Shown: positions 28,220-37,658 of the stretch, in pieces
Layout: the number at the start of each line of letters is the position of its first letter
Numbering within the stretch: position 1 is the first letter of the stretch
Assembly: GCA_003021305.1 (NCBI GenBank)
Contig: PXQN01000003.1
Coordinates: forward strand, 1 to 39,980
DNA length: 39,980 nt
Direction of reading: 5' to 3'
Source: Halobacteriales archaeon QH_10_67_22
GTDB lineage: Archaea; Halobacteriota; Halobacteria; Halobacteriales; Haloarculaceae
Position numbers and translations under genes: made by a program
Notes under the pieces: model-generated
The model's database searches: none
The model's input: the letters and a program-made list of their open reading frames with translations, nothing else
Told to the model about the DNA's origin: nothing

Positions 28220-29461
28220 TTACGCGAACAGTTCTCGCGTCGCGTCGACGGCTTCGACGAGTTTGTCCACTTCCTCGCGCGTGTTGTAGAGGTAGAAGCT
28301 GGCGCGGGCGGAGGCCGCGGCGCCGAGTTTGTCGTGGAGGGGCTGGGTGCAGTGGTCGCCGGCACGGATGGCGACGGCGAACTCGTTGAGTATCTCGGAG
28401 GTGTCGTGGGCGTGGACGTCGCCGAGATTGAACGAGACCAGCGCCGCGCGGTCGTCGCCGGGCGGGCCGTACACCTCGACGTCGCCGGTCTCGGTGAGCC
28501 GGTCGTAGGCGTACTCGGCGAGCTGTTCGCCGTGGCGCTTGACGTTGTCCATCCCGATGTCGTCGAGGTAGTCACACGCCTCGGCCAGCGCGATGCCCTG
28601 GGCGATGACCGGCGTCCCGGCCTCGAATTTCCAGGGGAGTTCGTGCCACGTCGAGTCCTCGAAGGTGACCTTCGAGATCATCATCCCGCCGTAGAGGTAC
28701 GGCTGCATCTCTTCCAGGATGTGTTCCTTGCCGTACAGCACGCCGATCCCGGTCGGCCCACACATCTTGTGGCCCGAGAAGGCGAAGAAGTCGGCTCCCA
28801 TCTCCCCGACGTCGACGGGCATGTGGGGCACTGACTGGGCGCCGTCGACAAAGGCCAGCGCGTCGTGGTCGTGGGCTAGGTCCACGAGTTCCGAAACCGG
28901 ATTGACAGTACCGAGCGTGTTCGAGACGTGGACGACGCTGACCATCTCCGTGTCGTCGGTGACCAGTTCGCGGGCGTGGTCCATGTCGAGGTAGCCCTCG
29001 TCGTCGACGCGGATGTACTTCACCTCGGCGCCGGTCCTCTTGGCTATCTGTTGCCACGTCACGAGCGCGGCGTGGTGTTCCATCTCGGTCATGACGACCT
29101 CGTCGCCCGGCCCCAGTTCCGCCAGCCCCCACGCGTAGGCGACGGTGTTCATCGACTCCGTCGTGTTCTTGGTGAACACGACCTCCTCGCGGCCGTCGGC
29201 GCCGATGAACTCCGCGACCCGGTCGTGGGCGTCCTCGTATGCGATCGAGGCCTCCTGGCTCAACTGGTGGAGCCCCCGGTGGACGTTGGCGTTCGTGGTG
29301 TGGTAGTAGTCGACGATGGCGTCGACCACCGGCTCGGGCGTCTGGCTCGTCGCCGCGTTGTCGAGATAGACCAGCTGCTCGCCGTCGAACTCCCGCTGGA
29401 GGATCGGGAAGTCCGCCCGTATCCCCTCGACGTCGAGCGCGTCCGTTTCTGAGAGTCCCAT
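28220..29461 (-). CDS. sufS: Cysteine desulfurase (SufS-type)
   Basis: RADFPILQREFDGEQLVYLDNAATSQTPEPVVDAI...FFAFSGHKMCGPTGIGVLYGK...IRAGDHCTQPLHDKLG. Confidence 0.96.
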   Translation of the reverse strand: MGLSETDALDVEGIRADFPILQREFDGEQLVYLDNAATSQTPEPVVDAIVDYYHTTNANVHRGLHQLSQEASIAYEDAHDRVAEFIGADGREEVVFTKNTTESMNTVAYAWGLAELGPGDEVVMTEMEHHAALVTWQQIAKRTGAEVKYIRVDDEGYLDMDHARELVTDDTEMVSVVHVSNTLGTVNPVSELVDLAHDHDALAFVDGAQSVPHMPVDVGEMGADFFAFSGHKMCGPTGIGVLYGKEHILEEMQPYLYGGMMISKVTFEDSTWHELPWKFEAGTPVIAQGIALAEACDYLDDIGMDNVKRHGEQLAEYAYDRLTETGDVEVYGPPGDDRAALVSFNLGDVHAHDTSEILNEFAVAIRAGDHCTQPLHDKLGAAASARASFYLYNTREEVDKLVEAVDATRELFA

Positions 29462-29588
29462 TACCCGATCGAAGGCCCCGCAGGGCTAACTTTCCTTCGG
29501 TTCGTGCGAACTCTGGTTTGTGCTTCGGAAAGCGATGGCGGTCGCGGGTCCGCTTTAGGGGGCGATCCACCAGGGGCAGACCGGCGAG

Positions 29589-29879
29589 TCACAGCCAGAG
29601 CAGCTGTGCGTGGCGCGTCCCGTCGAGTTCGAGGACGTTGTCCTCGTCGACGAAGCCGTGTTCGACGGCCAGCGCAACGGCTTCGGTGCCGACGATGTTG
29701 GCGGTCGAACAGCGCGCGAGGCTGTCCAGCACCTCCGTCTCGGTGGCCTCGGGACCGTCGTAGAAGTCCGGGTCGACGGTCAGGGAGACCGCCCCGTTCT
29801 CGAACGTCTCGCCGAGCACGTCGGGGTCACAGACCGAGACGAGCAGACCCTCGTCGGTGTCGCGCTCGTTGAGCAGCAT
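29589..29879 (-). CDS. DUF424 family protein
   Basis: MLLNERDTDEGLLVSVCDPDVLGETFENGAVSLTVDPDFYDG...ANIVGTEAVALAVEHGFVDEDNVLELDGTRHAQLLWL. Confidence 0.88.
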   Translation of the reverse strand: MLLNERDTDEGLLVSVCDPDVLGETFENGAVSLTVDPDFYDGPEATETEVLDSLARCSTANIVGTEAVALAVEHGFVDEDNVLELDGTRHAQLLWL

Positions 29880-30608
29880 CTATTCGAGGAGGTCCGCCTC
29901 GGCCTCCTGGCGGAGTTCGTCTGCCTCCTCGGCCAGCTCCTCGGCGCGGTCGTACTCGCCCAGTTCTTCGAGGGCGCGGGCTTTCTCCTCTATGATCTCG
30001 GCGTTCCTGAACCCGAGACGGATGGCGTTGTCGAAGGCGTTGCGGGCGTCCTCCGCGAGGCCGCGTTCGAGCAGGAAGAAACCCCGGTTGTACCAGCCCT
30101 GCGCGAACCTGGGGTCGACCTCGACGGCGCGTTCGGCGTGTTCGAGGGCCTGTTCGGTCCGGCCCGACTCCCAGAGGGCGAAAGCGAGGTTGGTGTGAGC
30201 GGTCGCGGCGTGTTCGGAGTCGTCGTCGATCGACAGCGCCTCCCGGTAGGCGCCGATAGCGGCGTCGTACTCCTCCAGTTCGGCGTGTGCGGCGCCCTTG
30301 TTAGTCCGGGCTTCCTGTTCGATGCGGTCGTCCTCGGCGAAACGGGCGGCCCGCTCCAGGGCGTCGGTGGCCTGCTCGTAGCGGTTGATCCCGATGTAGC
30401 TGATCCCGACGTCGAGCAGTTGCTCGGCGTCGACGTCGTCGCTGGCGAGGTTGCGCTCGTCGAGCAGGTCCGTCAGCACACGCGAGTCGACCGGGTCCAC
30501 GGTGTCCGGGTCGACGTTGAACTCCGGCGGGTCGATGTCGAACCCCTCGTATGGGTCGCCAAAGCCCTGCCCCGAGGAGAACTCGTAGTCGTCCCTGTCG
30601 TCAGTCAT
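29880..30608 (-). CDS. TPR repeat protein
   Basis: Repeats such as ARTNKGAAHAELEEYDAAIGAYREALSID, AHTNLAFALWESGRTEQALEHAERAVEVDP, GWYNRGFFLLERG. Confidence 0.9.
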   Translation of the reverse strand: MTDDRDDYEFSSGQGFGDPYEGFDIDPPEFNVDPDTVDPVDSRVLTDLLDERNLASDDVDAEQLLDVGISYIGINRYEQATDALERAARFAEDDRIEQEARTNKGAAHAELEEYDAAIGAYREALSIDDDSEHAATAHTNLAFALWESGRTEQALEHAERAVEVDPRFAQGWYNRGFFLLERGLAEDARNAFDNAIRLGFRNAEIIEEKARALEELGEYDRAEELAEEADELRQEAEADLLE

Positions 30609-30678
30609 ACCCTCGAGTACGCGAGGCGCAGGGTTAAGGGCTACGTCCCGCCGACGCCAGGGCCCTGGCCGGTCCTCA

Positions 30679-30782
30679 TACTGTCGGACACAAGTACGTG
30701 AACACGCTCGTCGGTGTTTCACCATCGAGACGTCTCGGAGACCGCCAACCGAAGTATCGAGTGTCGACTTGCTTGTGTCCGA
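30679..30782 (-). mobile_element. Family B palindromic element (B4), one terminus lost
   Basis: Left flank TCA; right terminus reads ...GTGTCCGA then CTA (stop codon of the 30783 gene), losing CAGTA. Confidence 0.8.
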
Positions 30783-31073
30783 CTACTCTATCGTGAACGC
30801 CGGTTCGGTGACGGACTCGCTTTTGCACTCGGGACAGCGCGCCGGGCGGTTGACGAGGTCGTCGAACCCGTCGAAGCCACAGTCCTCACATTCCGGCGGA
30901 GCGACCAGCAGCGTCTCGTCGGTCGGTTCCAGCGACCGGGCGATGTGGTCGACGTGCTGGAGGGCATCGTCGGTCGACACCTCGAACTCCCGGGCGAGCG
31001 CGCCCGCAGCCAGCGGTTCGCCGCGCAACCTGTCGGCGATACGCTGGCGGGTCGTCCGGCTCGCCTCGCGCAT
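30783..31073 (-). CDS. HTH plus zinc-ribbon transcriptional regulator-like protein
   Basis: MREASRTTRQRIADRLRGEPLAAGALAREFEVSTDDALQHVDHIARSLEPTDETLLVAPPECEDCGF...CPECKSES. Confidence 0.85.
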   Translation of the reverse strand: MREASRTTRQRIADRLRGEPLAAGALAREFEVSTDDALQHVDHIARSLEPTDETLLVAPPECEDCGFDGFDDLVNRPARCPECKSESVTEPAFTIE

Positions 31074-31158
31074 ACCCCCGGTTGGACGGGCGTTCACTAA
31101 GCCTTTCCGGGGAGTCCGATCAGGTGGCTTATCCGGTCCCGCACCCGATCTGGAGTCG

Positions 31159-31764
31159 ATGACCGACGCGACCCGGCGCGGCGGGGACGGGGCGAGCGCC
31201 GGCGAGGCTGCGACCGGCGACGCGGGGAGTGGCGACGCGGACACGGAACCCGCCGCCGACGACACCTACGGAGGTCTCGTCGGGGCCTTCCCGTACGCCG
31301 TCCGGGCCAGCGAGTCGCGGCTGTTCCGGGTCTACGCCGTCGGTGGCGGCCTCCTCGCCGGCCTCATCGTCGTTCTCTTCGCGCTCGCACTGGTCACGCT
31401 TCTCGGACGGACCGCCGGCGCGACCGGCGGGACGTTCACCTTCTCGCGGGCGTTTTTCGTCGTGGTGATGGTGCTCGTGGTCGTGCCGCTGGTCGCCCCG
31501 GTGTTGCTGGTCGCGCGCCGCCACCGGCGGTCGGGGTCGACCGCGGAATACGACCGGGCGCTCGCCGGCGCCGGCTGTCTGTTCGTGTTCGCGCTGTACC
31601 TCGGGCTCGTCATCTCGGCGCCCGATAGTCTGACCGACGACCCCGGCGGCGGCCCGCTGGGGGCGGTCGTGACGTGGCTGTACGCGCTCCCGCGGACCGC
31701 CGGGGCCGTCCCGCCGCTCGTCGCCGCTGCCGGCGTGTACGCCGTCCACCGACTGGTGCGGTAG
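31159..31764 (+). CDS. Haloarchaeal multi-pass membrane protein
   Basis: Acidic N-term then about four hydrophobic segments (LLAGLIVVLFALALVTLL, AFFVVVMVLVVVPLVAPVLLVA, ...). Confidence 0.78.
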   Translation: MTDATRRGGDGASAGEAATGDAGSGDADTEPAADDTYGGLVGAFPYAVRASESRLFRVYAVGGGLLAGLIVVLFALALVTLLGRTAGATGGTFTFSRAFFVVVMVLVVVPLVAPVLLVARRHRRSGSTAEYDRALAGAGCLFVFALYLGLVISAPDSLTDDPGGGPLGAVVTWLYALPRTAGAVPPLVAAAGVYAVHRLVR

Positions 31765-31805
31765 TCGTCGAAACGGGCAAGACCCCCGGTCGACTACGAC
31801 CGTCC

Positions 31806-32264
31806 ATGAAAGAGGGGACCTTCCTGGTCGTCAAGGCCGACGCCGAAACCGCCGTCCTGCGCGACGTGAGCGACAGCCAGGTCCACACGCTCGCCGAGAA
31901 CCCCGACCTCGAGGCGGGGACGGTCGCCGATGCGACGCTCGAACCCGAACCGCCCCTGGAGGTCGCCTGGCGGGTCATGGACCTGGAGCGGACGTTCACC
32001 GTCGAGGTTGGCGAGAGCGAGGAACCGCCGACACAGCGCGCCCGCGAGACGGCCGCCGGCCAGCCCGTCGGCGAACTCACCCGCCACGAACGCGCCGGCA
32101 CCGGCGAGGTCCACGTCCTGACCGTTCCGGAGGAGGGCACCGACGCGGCCGTCGCCGACGTCCTCGCCGACGAGGCGACCGTCGAACGCGCGGCCCGCCT
32201 GGGCGTCGAACGCGTCGAAGTGCGCGCCGAACCCGGCGTCGTCAGCGTCCGCTACCTGCCCTGA
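31806..32264 (+). CDS. Conserved haloarchaeal protein (DUF5812-like)
   Basis: MKEGTFLVVKADAETAVLRDVSDSQVHTLAENPDLEAG... Confidence 0.75.
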   Translation: MKEGTFLVVKADAETAVLRDVSDSQVHTLAENPDLEAGTVADATLEPEPPLEVAWRVMDLERTFTVEVGESEEPPTQRARETAAGQPVGELTRHERAGTGEVHVLTVPEEGTDAAVADVLADEATVERAARLGVERVEVRAEPGVVSVRYLP

Positions 32265-32278
32265 ACTCCCGACCGGTA

Positions 32279-32387
32279 TACTGTCGGACACAAGTACGTG
32301 AACACACTCGTCGGTGTTTCACCATCGAGGCGTCTCGGAGACCGCCAACCGAAGTATCGAGTGTCGACTTGCTTGTATCCGACAGTA
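32279..32387 (-). mobile_element. Family B palindromic MITE-like element (B5)
   Basis: 109 bp; flanks GTA/TTA. Confidence 0.85.
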
Positions 32388-32461
32388 TTAGTCGGGGCAG
32401 CCGAGGGTCCTTTCGCGTGATTGCGAGGGACTTATGACGACCACGGTCGACACGGGAACCG

Positions 32462-33408
32462 ATGACTGACAACGACCGACCGCGACTCCGTGACTTCGGC
32501 GTCGAACCGGGAACCTTCGAGCCCGGACCCGGGAACGCGGTCACAGACGTCCCTTCGGTGGCCGTCGGCCACGAGACGCTCGTGGAGGGTGACCCGGAGG
32601 ACCCGCCGTGTGTCCGGACCGGCGTCACCGCTGTCGACGTCCCCGACAGGAACCTCTACCGGGAACCACTGGTCGGGGCGACCCACGTCATAAACGGCTA
32701 CGGGAAGTCGACCGGATTCGCGCAGGTGAACGAACTCGGCCGCATCGAGACGCCGCTGTTGCTCACCAACACGCTCAACGTCTGGCGCGTCGCCGACGCG
32801 CTCGTCGACCACGTCCTCGACAGCAACCCGGACGCGCTCTCGATCAACCCGGTCGTCGGGGAGTGCAACGACGGTCGGCTCAATAACATCCAGTCGAGAC
32901 ACGTCGGGCCCGAGCACGTCCACTCGGCGCTCGCGTCAGCCTCGGACGACGTTCACGCCGCGTCTCGGGTCATACCCTGGGCGCGCTGGTGCTCGTCAAC
33001 ACCGGTCAGAGCAGGCACCTCCGCGTCGAGGGCCACCACGTCGGGGCCAGCCTCACCCCACCGTCGAGTCCCGAACCGGCCGAGGGCTCGATCATGATGC
33101 TCGTCGGGACCGACGCGCCGCTGGACCACAGACAGCTCGAACGGGTCGCGAGGCGGACGACGTTCGGCCTGGCACGCACCGGCAGCGCAGGCCAGCACGG
33201 AAGCGGCGACTTCGCCGTCGCGTTCACGACCCACACCGGCGGACCCGCTCTCCCGGAGGAGTCGCTGGACCCCCTGTTCGAGGCGACGGTCGAGGCCGTC
33301 GAGGAAGCCGTGGTCAACTCCGTGCTCCGGGCGGAGACGGTGGTCGGCACAACGACCACAGCCCACGCCATCCCGGTCGACGAGCTGCGAGGACTCCTCG
33401 GCGACTGA
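32462..33408 (+). pseudogene. P1 family (DmpA-like) peptidase, internally deleted and frameshifted
   Basis: N-part ...GYGKSTGFAQVNELGRIETPLLLTNTLNVW...NPVVGECNDGRLNNIQSRHVGPEHVHSALASASDD; the later part TLGALVLVNTGQSRHLRVEGHHVG...EGSIMMLVGTDAPLDHRQLERVARRTTFGLARTGS is in another frame; the usual GxGTGM..GGIGTASR segment is missing. Confidence 0.85.
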
Positions 33409-33420
33409 GCGAGCGCGTCA

Positions 33421-33527
33421 TACGGTCGTGCGTAACTAATTTCTGCAGTGTCGGTTCGGATCGACGTTTCGGACCACGGGGACAGTCGTCTGTTACGTGG
33501 GCACAAAAAGAATTACGCACGACCGTA
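33421..33527 (+). mobile_element. Family A palindromic MITE-like element (A5)
   Basis: 107 bp; flanked TCA (33418-33420) / TCA (33528-33530). Confidence 0.88.
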
Positions 33528-33577
33528 TCACGGACGCCGCCCGTCGGAGCCGTCGCCCGGGAACGGGCCGGACCCTG

Positions 33578-33904
33578 TCAGTCCCGCGGCGTGCCCGCGC
33601 TCTGGACTGCCCAGCCGCCGTCGACGCCACAGGCATCGCGGACCTCGTACTCGACGGTCGTCGCTTCCGTGACGGTGTCACCACCCTCGACACGCTCGAT
33701 ACGCAACGGCACGTCTAGGGTGTCGCCACAGCAGCCGACGCCGACGAACTCCTCGACGGTCCGGCCCGCCTCGACAGTCCCGAGGGTCTTGCCCAGGTAC
33801 GCACGGAAAGGGTCGTCCTCGACCGTCTCCCGCCCCCACCGACTCAGGTCGGCGGGATAGGAGACGACCACCCTGGTCGCCGCTCCGTCGTCTGTATCGT
33901 TCAT
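33578..33904 (-). CDS. Conserved haloarchaeal hypothetical protein
   Basis: MNDTDDGAATRVVVSYPADLSRWGRETVEDDPFRAYLGKTLGTVEAGRTVEEFVGVGCCGDTLDVPLRIERVEGGD... Confidence 0.8.
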   Translation of the reverse strand: MNDTDDGAATRVVVSYPADLSRWGRETVEDDPFRAYLGKTLGTVEAGRTVEEFVGVGCCGDTLDVPLRIERVEGGDTVTEATTVEYEVRDACGVDGGWAVQSAGTPRD

Positions 33905-33984
33905 ATTCCCGATAGGCGCGCGACATCAAAAGCCGTTGGGTCAAAGAGGGGGCGTCTCGACCAGCGGGTACCAACAACCGCTCA

Positions 33985-34092
33985 TACTGTCGGACACGAG
34001 CAAGTCGACACTCGATACTTCGGTTGGCGGTCTCCGAGACGTCTCGATGGTGAAACACCGACGAGCGTGTTCACGTACTTGTGTCCGACAGT
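33985..34092 (+). mobile_element. Family B palindromic MITE-like element (B6)
   Basis: 108 bp; flanks TCA/TAA. Confidence 0.85.
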
Positions 34093-34592
34093 ATAACAGT
34101 CTCGTCGCCCGTCCGGCACGCAGAGACCGTTTCGCTCCCGGATCAGAGAAAAGCGTGTTGACCTATTCGTGTCCGAGTGGATATCGGGTCAGAAAAAACG
34201 GTGGGCGGGAGCACCGGGACTGCAGCGGCAGGTCTGGCCGACCGGGTGGCGGAGCGTTGCCGACCGCGAGAGCGGGCAGGTACGGATACGGCAACGGTCC
34301 AGTCGGCCAGGGGATCCGTGTCGAGTGTTCGGGGCGTGCGGGCGGCAGGCGCCGGGTAGAGCGCGCCGTCCGCACCCGAACCGAGGGACGGCGCCGACAA
34401 AAACCCGGCTGAAACTCAAACCCGCGTTTGACCTTCGAGGACGAAACGGTTAACGGTCGGTTGGCCCAAGGTTTCCCCGATGCAGACGCGCCCCGCCCTC
34501 CAGGCTCGGTCCGGTCCCTTCCGGCCGCGTCCACCCGGTCGCCGCGGCGACGGACAGGCACACGACAGCACGCCGCCGGGCACCGACTGACG

Positions 34593-35654
34593 ATGCGGGC
34601 CGGGTCGCTCTTCGCAGTCGCACTGCTCGCGGTCGTGTTCGTCACCGGGGTCGTCACGCCGGTCGCCGGCACCGGCTCGGCCGCGCTGCCCGACGCTGCG
34701 TCGGCTGTGGAGACCGGCAGCGACTCGGTGCTGGCGTCCGGCCCGGCGGACACTGGCAACGTCCACGGGAACCACGTGGCCGTCGACCCGCAGGTGTCCG
34801 CCGACGGGACCGTCGTCGCCGAGACGGTCGCGACCCTCGCGTCCGGCTTTCTCGTCCTCAAGGCCGACGACGGCGGCCGTCCGGGCGAACCGGTCGGGCA
34901 CACGTACCTGGACGGCGTCGGCTTCAGGACGGACGTCTCCGTCGCACTCGACGCTGCGGCCGGAACGGACCACCGCAGGCTGTGGGCGGTGGTCCACTTC
35001 GACGACGGCGACGGCGAGTTCGACCCGGCGGCCGACCCGTCGGGGGCCGACCGGAACCCCGCCGCGAGACAGTCGTTCGCACTCGGGGACGGCGACCGTC
35101 CGGTCCACGTCCTCGCACGCGAATCCGACCCGCTGGCCACAGACGACGGCGCGCTCACGGTCCGGCGCGTCTCGCTCGCCCGCGACGGCTATCTCGTCGC
35201 CCATCCGATAGACGGCGACCGCGTCGTCGGAAGACAGTCCCTCTCGGCGGGTCGCCACGACGGCGTCCGACTCACCCTCGACGAGTCGTTTCTCGACGCG
35301 AGCGACTCGCGGTTCCGCGTGCGACTGGTCGCCTACCGCGACGATGGCGACGGCGAGTTCGACGCCGACGACAGTCCGGTCCGCGTCGGCGACGCCGTCG
35401 TCGGGACCGACGTCGTCGTCGACCGGGAACGCGACCCGGCCGCGACGGACGACGGCCCCTCGATACTCACCCCGACGCCCACGCCAGCGAGCGCCGAGAA
35501 CGTGACTGCCGGAACCGACGCGACCGGGGGGACAGCGGCCGACGGCACCGACCCCACCGACGCGACTGGTCCCGGGTTCGGCGTCGCCGCCACGGCACTC
35601 GCGGTCGTGGTCGCACTCGCAGGACTGGCCCTGTCGGGGCGCCGTCGGCCGTAA
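34593..35654 (+). CDS. PGF-CTERM-type secreted surface protein with two tandem repeated beta domains
   Basis: Signal MRAGSLFAVALLAVVFVTGVVTPVAG; T-rich linker; C-term GPGFGVAATALAVVVALAGLALSGRRRP; repeated ...(W/L)(A/V)..(Y/H)(F/R)DDGDGEFD units. Confidence 0.85.
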   Translation: MRAGSLFAVALLAVVFVTGVVTPVAGTGSAALPDAASAVETGSDSVLASGPADTGNVHGNHVAVDPQVSADGTVVAETVATLASGFLVLKADDGGRPGEPVGHTYLDGVGFRTDVSVALDAAAGTDHRRLWAVVHFDDGDGEFDPAADPSGADRNPAARQSFALGDGDRPVHVLARESDPLATDDGALTVRRVSLARDGYLVAHPIDGDRVVGRQSLSAGRHDGVRLTLDESFLDASDSRFRVRLVAYRDDGDGEFDADDSPVRVGDAVVGTDVVVDRERDPAATDDGPSILTPTPTPASAENVTAGTDATGGTAADGTDPTDATGPGFGVAATALAVVVALAGLALSGRRRP

Positions 35655-35655
35655 C

Positions 35656-36021
35656 TCAGAGTCGCTCGTTTTTCATGATGACCCGGTCGCCGCGGCCGCC
35701 GTTCCAGACGATCCGGACCAGCGACCCCTCGCTGGCGGGGACCGTCGTGTTCTCGCCCGGCGTGACGGGGTCGGAGAAGTCGGTGATCCGTTCGAGGCTG
35801 TCGACGGTCACGCGGAGGTTCTCGGTCCGGACCGGGTCGCCACTGGCGTGTGTGACCTGGACGTGACTGTCGTTGACCCGTTCGACCGCCCACTCCGTCT
35901 CCGGGGCGTCCGCGCTGTCGGGCGGGTCGAAGTTGAGTGCGAGGACGACGACGGCGAACAGAAGCGCTACTACCAGTACCACCCCGACGATGTTGAGTAT
36001 CCGGTCGCCGTCCTCCAGCAT
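35656..36021 (-). CDS. Single-pass membrane-anchored extracellular protein
   Basis: MLEDGDRILNIVGVVLVVALLFAVVVLALNFDPP then beta-rich acidic domain. Confidence 0.75.
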   Translation of the reverse strand: MLEDGDRILNIVGVVLVVALLFAVVVLALNFDPPDSADAPETEWAVERVNDSHVQVTHASGDPVRTENLRVTVDSLERITDFSDPVTPGENTTVPASEGSLVRIVWNGGRGDRVIMKNERL

Positions 36022-36111
36022 AGACGCGGGTTGCTCCCCGACCTATATGAGGGTGCTGTCTCGTGGGCGACCTGGGCCAGCCCAACGCCTTCGCGCTCGG
36101 TGGCGGACTCA

Positions 36112-36191
36112 TAGTGATTATTGGAGCGATTTACCGGTACGACCGCACGACTGTGTGCGGTCGATCCGGAACAGACCTACAATAATCACTA
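36112..36191 (+). mobile_element. Family C palindromic MITE-like element (C6)
   Basis: 80 bp; flanked TCA (36109-36111) / TCA (36192-36194). Confidence 0.88.
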
Positions 36192-36343
36192 TCAGTCGGG
36201 GGACGGTCGTCGTCGCCGGCGGGCCAGGGCCGAACGTCCGACTATCCGGGCCGATAGCGCGACGAACACCGGCGCTGACCGGCCGGACGCGGACGGACCG
36301 CGTATTCGAAAACCCTATACTCGCATCCTTCGACGCCTAGGGC

Positions 36344-37360
36344 ATGAGCCAAGGAGAGAACGCTGTTCGCATCGGGATCAACGGGTTCGGCCGCATCGGT
36401 CGCAACGTGTTCCGTGCGTCGCTGGGTGACCCGCGGGTGGAGATCGTCGGGATCAACGACGTGATGGACGACGCCGACATGGCCTATCTCGCCGAGTACG
36501 ACACCATCATGGGACACCTGGAGGGCGTCGACCTCGAGGAGGGGTCGCTGACCGTCGACGAGTCCGACTTCGAGGTCCCGCTGTACAACGAGACCGACCC
36601 GACGCAGCTGCCCTGGGAGGAACTGGACGTCGACGTCGCCTTCGAGTGTACGGGCATCTTTCGGACGTACGACGACGCAAGCCAGCACCTGGCGGCGGGC
36701 GCGGACACGACGCTCATCTCCGCGCCGCCGAAAGGCGAGAAGCCGGTTCCCCAGCTCGTCTACGGCGTCAACCACCACGAGTACGGCGGCGAGGACGTCG
36801 TCTCGAACGCTTCCTGTACGACCAATTCCATCACGCCGGTCGCGAAGGTCCTCCACGAGGAGTTCGGCATCGAGGCCGGCCAGCTGACGACCGTCCACGC
36901 CTACACCGGTTCGCAGAACCTCATCGACGGCCCCAAGGGCAAGACCCGCCGCGGCCGGGCCGCCGCCGAGAACATCGTCCCGACGAGCACGGGCGCCGCA
37001 CAGGCGGCGACGGACGTGTTGCCCGAACTCGAGGGGCGACTCGACGGGATGGCGATGCGCGTCCCCGTCCCCAACGGCTCGATCACCGAGTTCGTCACCA
37101 GCCTCGAGGCGGAGGTCACCGAGAGCGACGTCAACGGCGCGTTCCGCGAGGCCGCCCAGGGCGACCTGGAGGGCGTGCTCGGCGTCACCGACGACGAACT
37201 CGTCTCCTCGGACATCCTCGGCGTCCCCTACTCCACCTACGTCGACCTCGAGTCGACCAACGTCGTCGGCGGCCTGACGAAGGTGCTGACCTGGTACGAC
37301 AACGAGTACGGCTTCTCGAACCGGATGCTCGACCTGGCCGAGTACGTCGACGAGAACTGA
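36344..37360 (+). CDS. gap: Type I glyceraldehyde-3-phosphate dehydrogenase
   Basis: RIGINGFGRIGRNVFRA...SNASCTTNSITPVAKVLHEEFGIEAGQLTTVHAYTGSQNLIDGP...WYDNEYGFSNRMLDL. Confidence 0.97.
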   Translation: MSQGENAVRIGINGFGRIGRNVFRASLGDPRVEIVGINDVMDDADMAYLAEYDTIMGHLEGVDLEEGSLTVDESDFEVPLYNETDPTQLPWEELDVDVAFECTGIFRTYDDASQHLAAGADTTLISAPPKGEKPVPQLVYGVNHHEYGGEDVVSNASCTTNSITPVAKVLHEEFGIEAGQLTTVHAYTGSQNLIDGPKGKTRRGRAAAENIVPTSTGAAQAATDVLPELEGRLDGMAMRVPVPNGSITEFVTSLEAEVTESDVNGAFREAAQGDLEGVLGVTDDELVSSDILGVPYSTYVDLESTNVVGGLTKVLTWYDNEYGFSNRMLDLAEYVDEN

Positions 37361-37370
37361 CCACTACAGC

Positions 37371-37604
37371 GTGGCCCTCACGGAGAAGCTCCGCGACATC
37401 GATTCGTTCAACCGGCCGACCCTCGCGAAGGTGCTGGTCGTCGCCGCCATCCCCGTCGCCGCGGGCCTGGCCGCGACGGCCGCCGCGAGACTCCGGCTGT
37501 CCTACGGCGGCCGCGCCGGCGTCACGATGCTGCTGACCGCGCTCTTGCTGGTCGCCGCGTTCGTCGGTATTGCCGCCCTCGACGACGCCGTCTGGGGCGA
37601 GTGA
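37371..37604 (+). CDS. Small membrane protein, GTG start
   Basis: VALTEKLRDIDSFNRPTLAKVLVVAAIPVAAGLAATAAARLRLSYGGRAGVTMLLTALLLVAAFVGIAALDDAVWGE; 10 nt after gap stop. Confidence 0.75.
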   Translation: MALTEKLRDIDSFNRPTLAKVLVVAAIPVAAGLAATAAARLRLSYGGRAGVTMLLTALLLVAAFVGIAALDDAVWGE

Positions 37605-37658
37605 GCCGACCGCAGGCCGACCTCCTCGACGAACAGGCGGCCACCGGCCGCAGTTCGT

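Noticed and set aside
34177-34359. Small ORFs in the 34093-34592 spacer (60-94 aa)
   Set aside because: Arg/Gly-rich, no acidic halophile bias, overlapping frames; not supported as coding.
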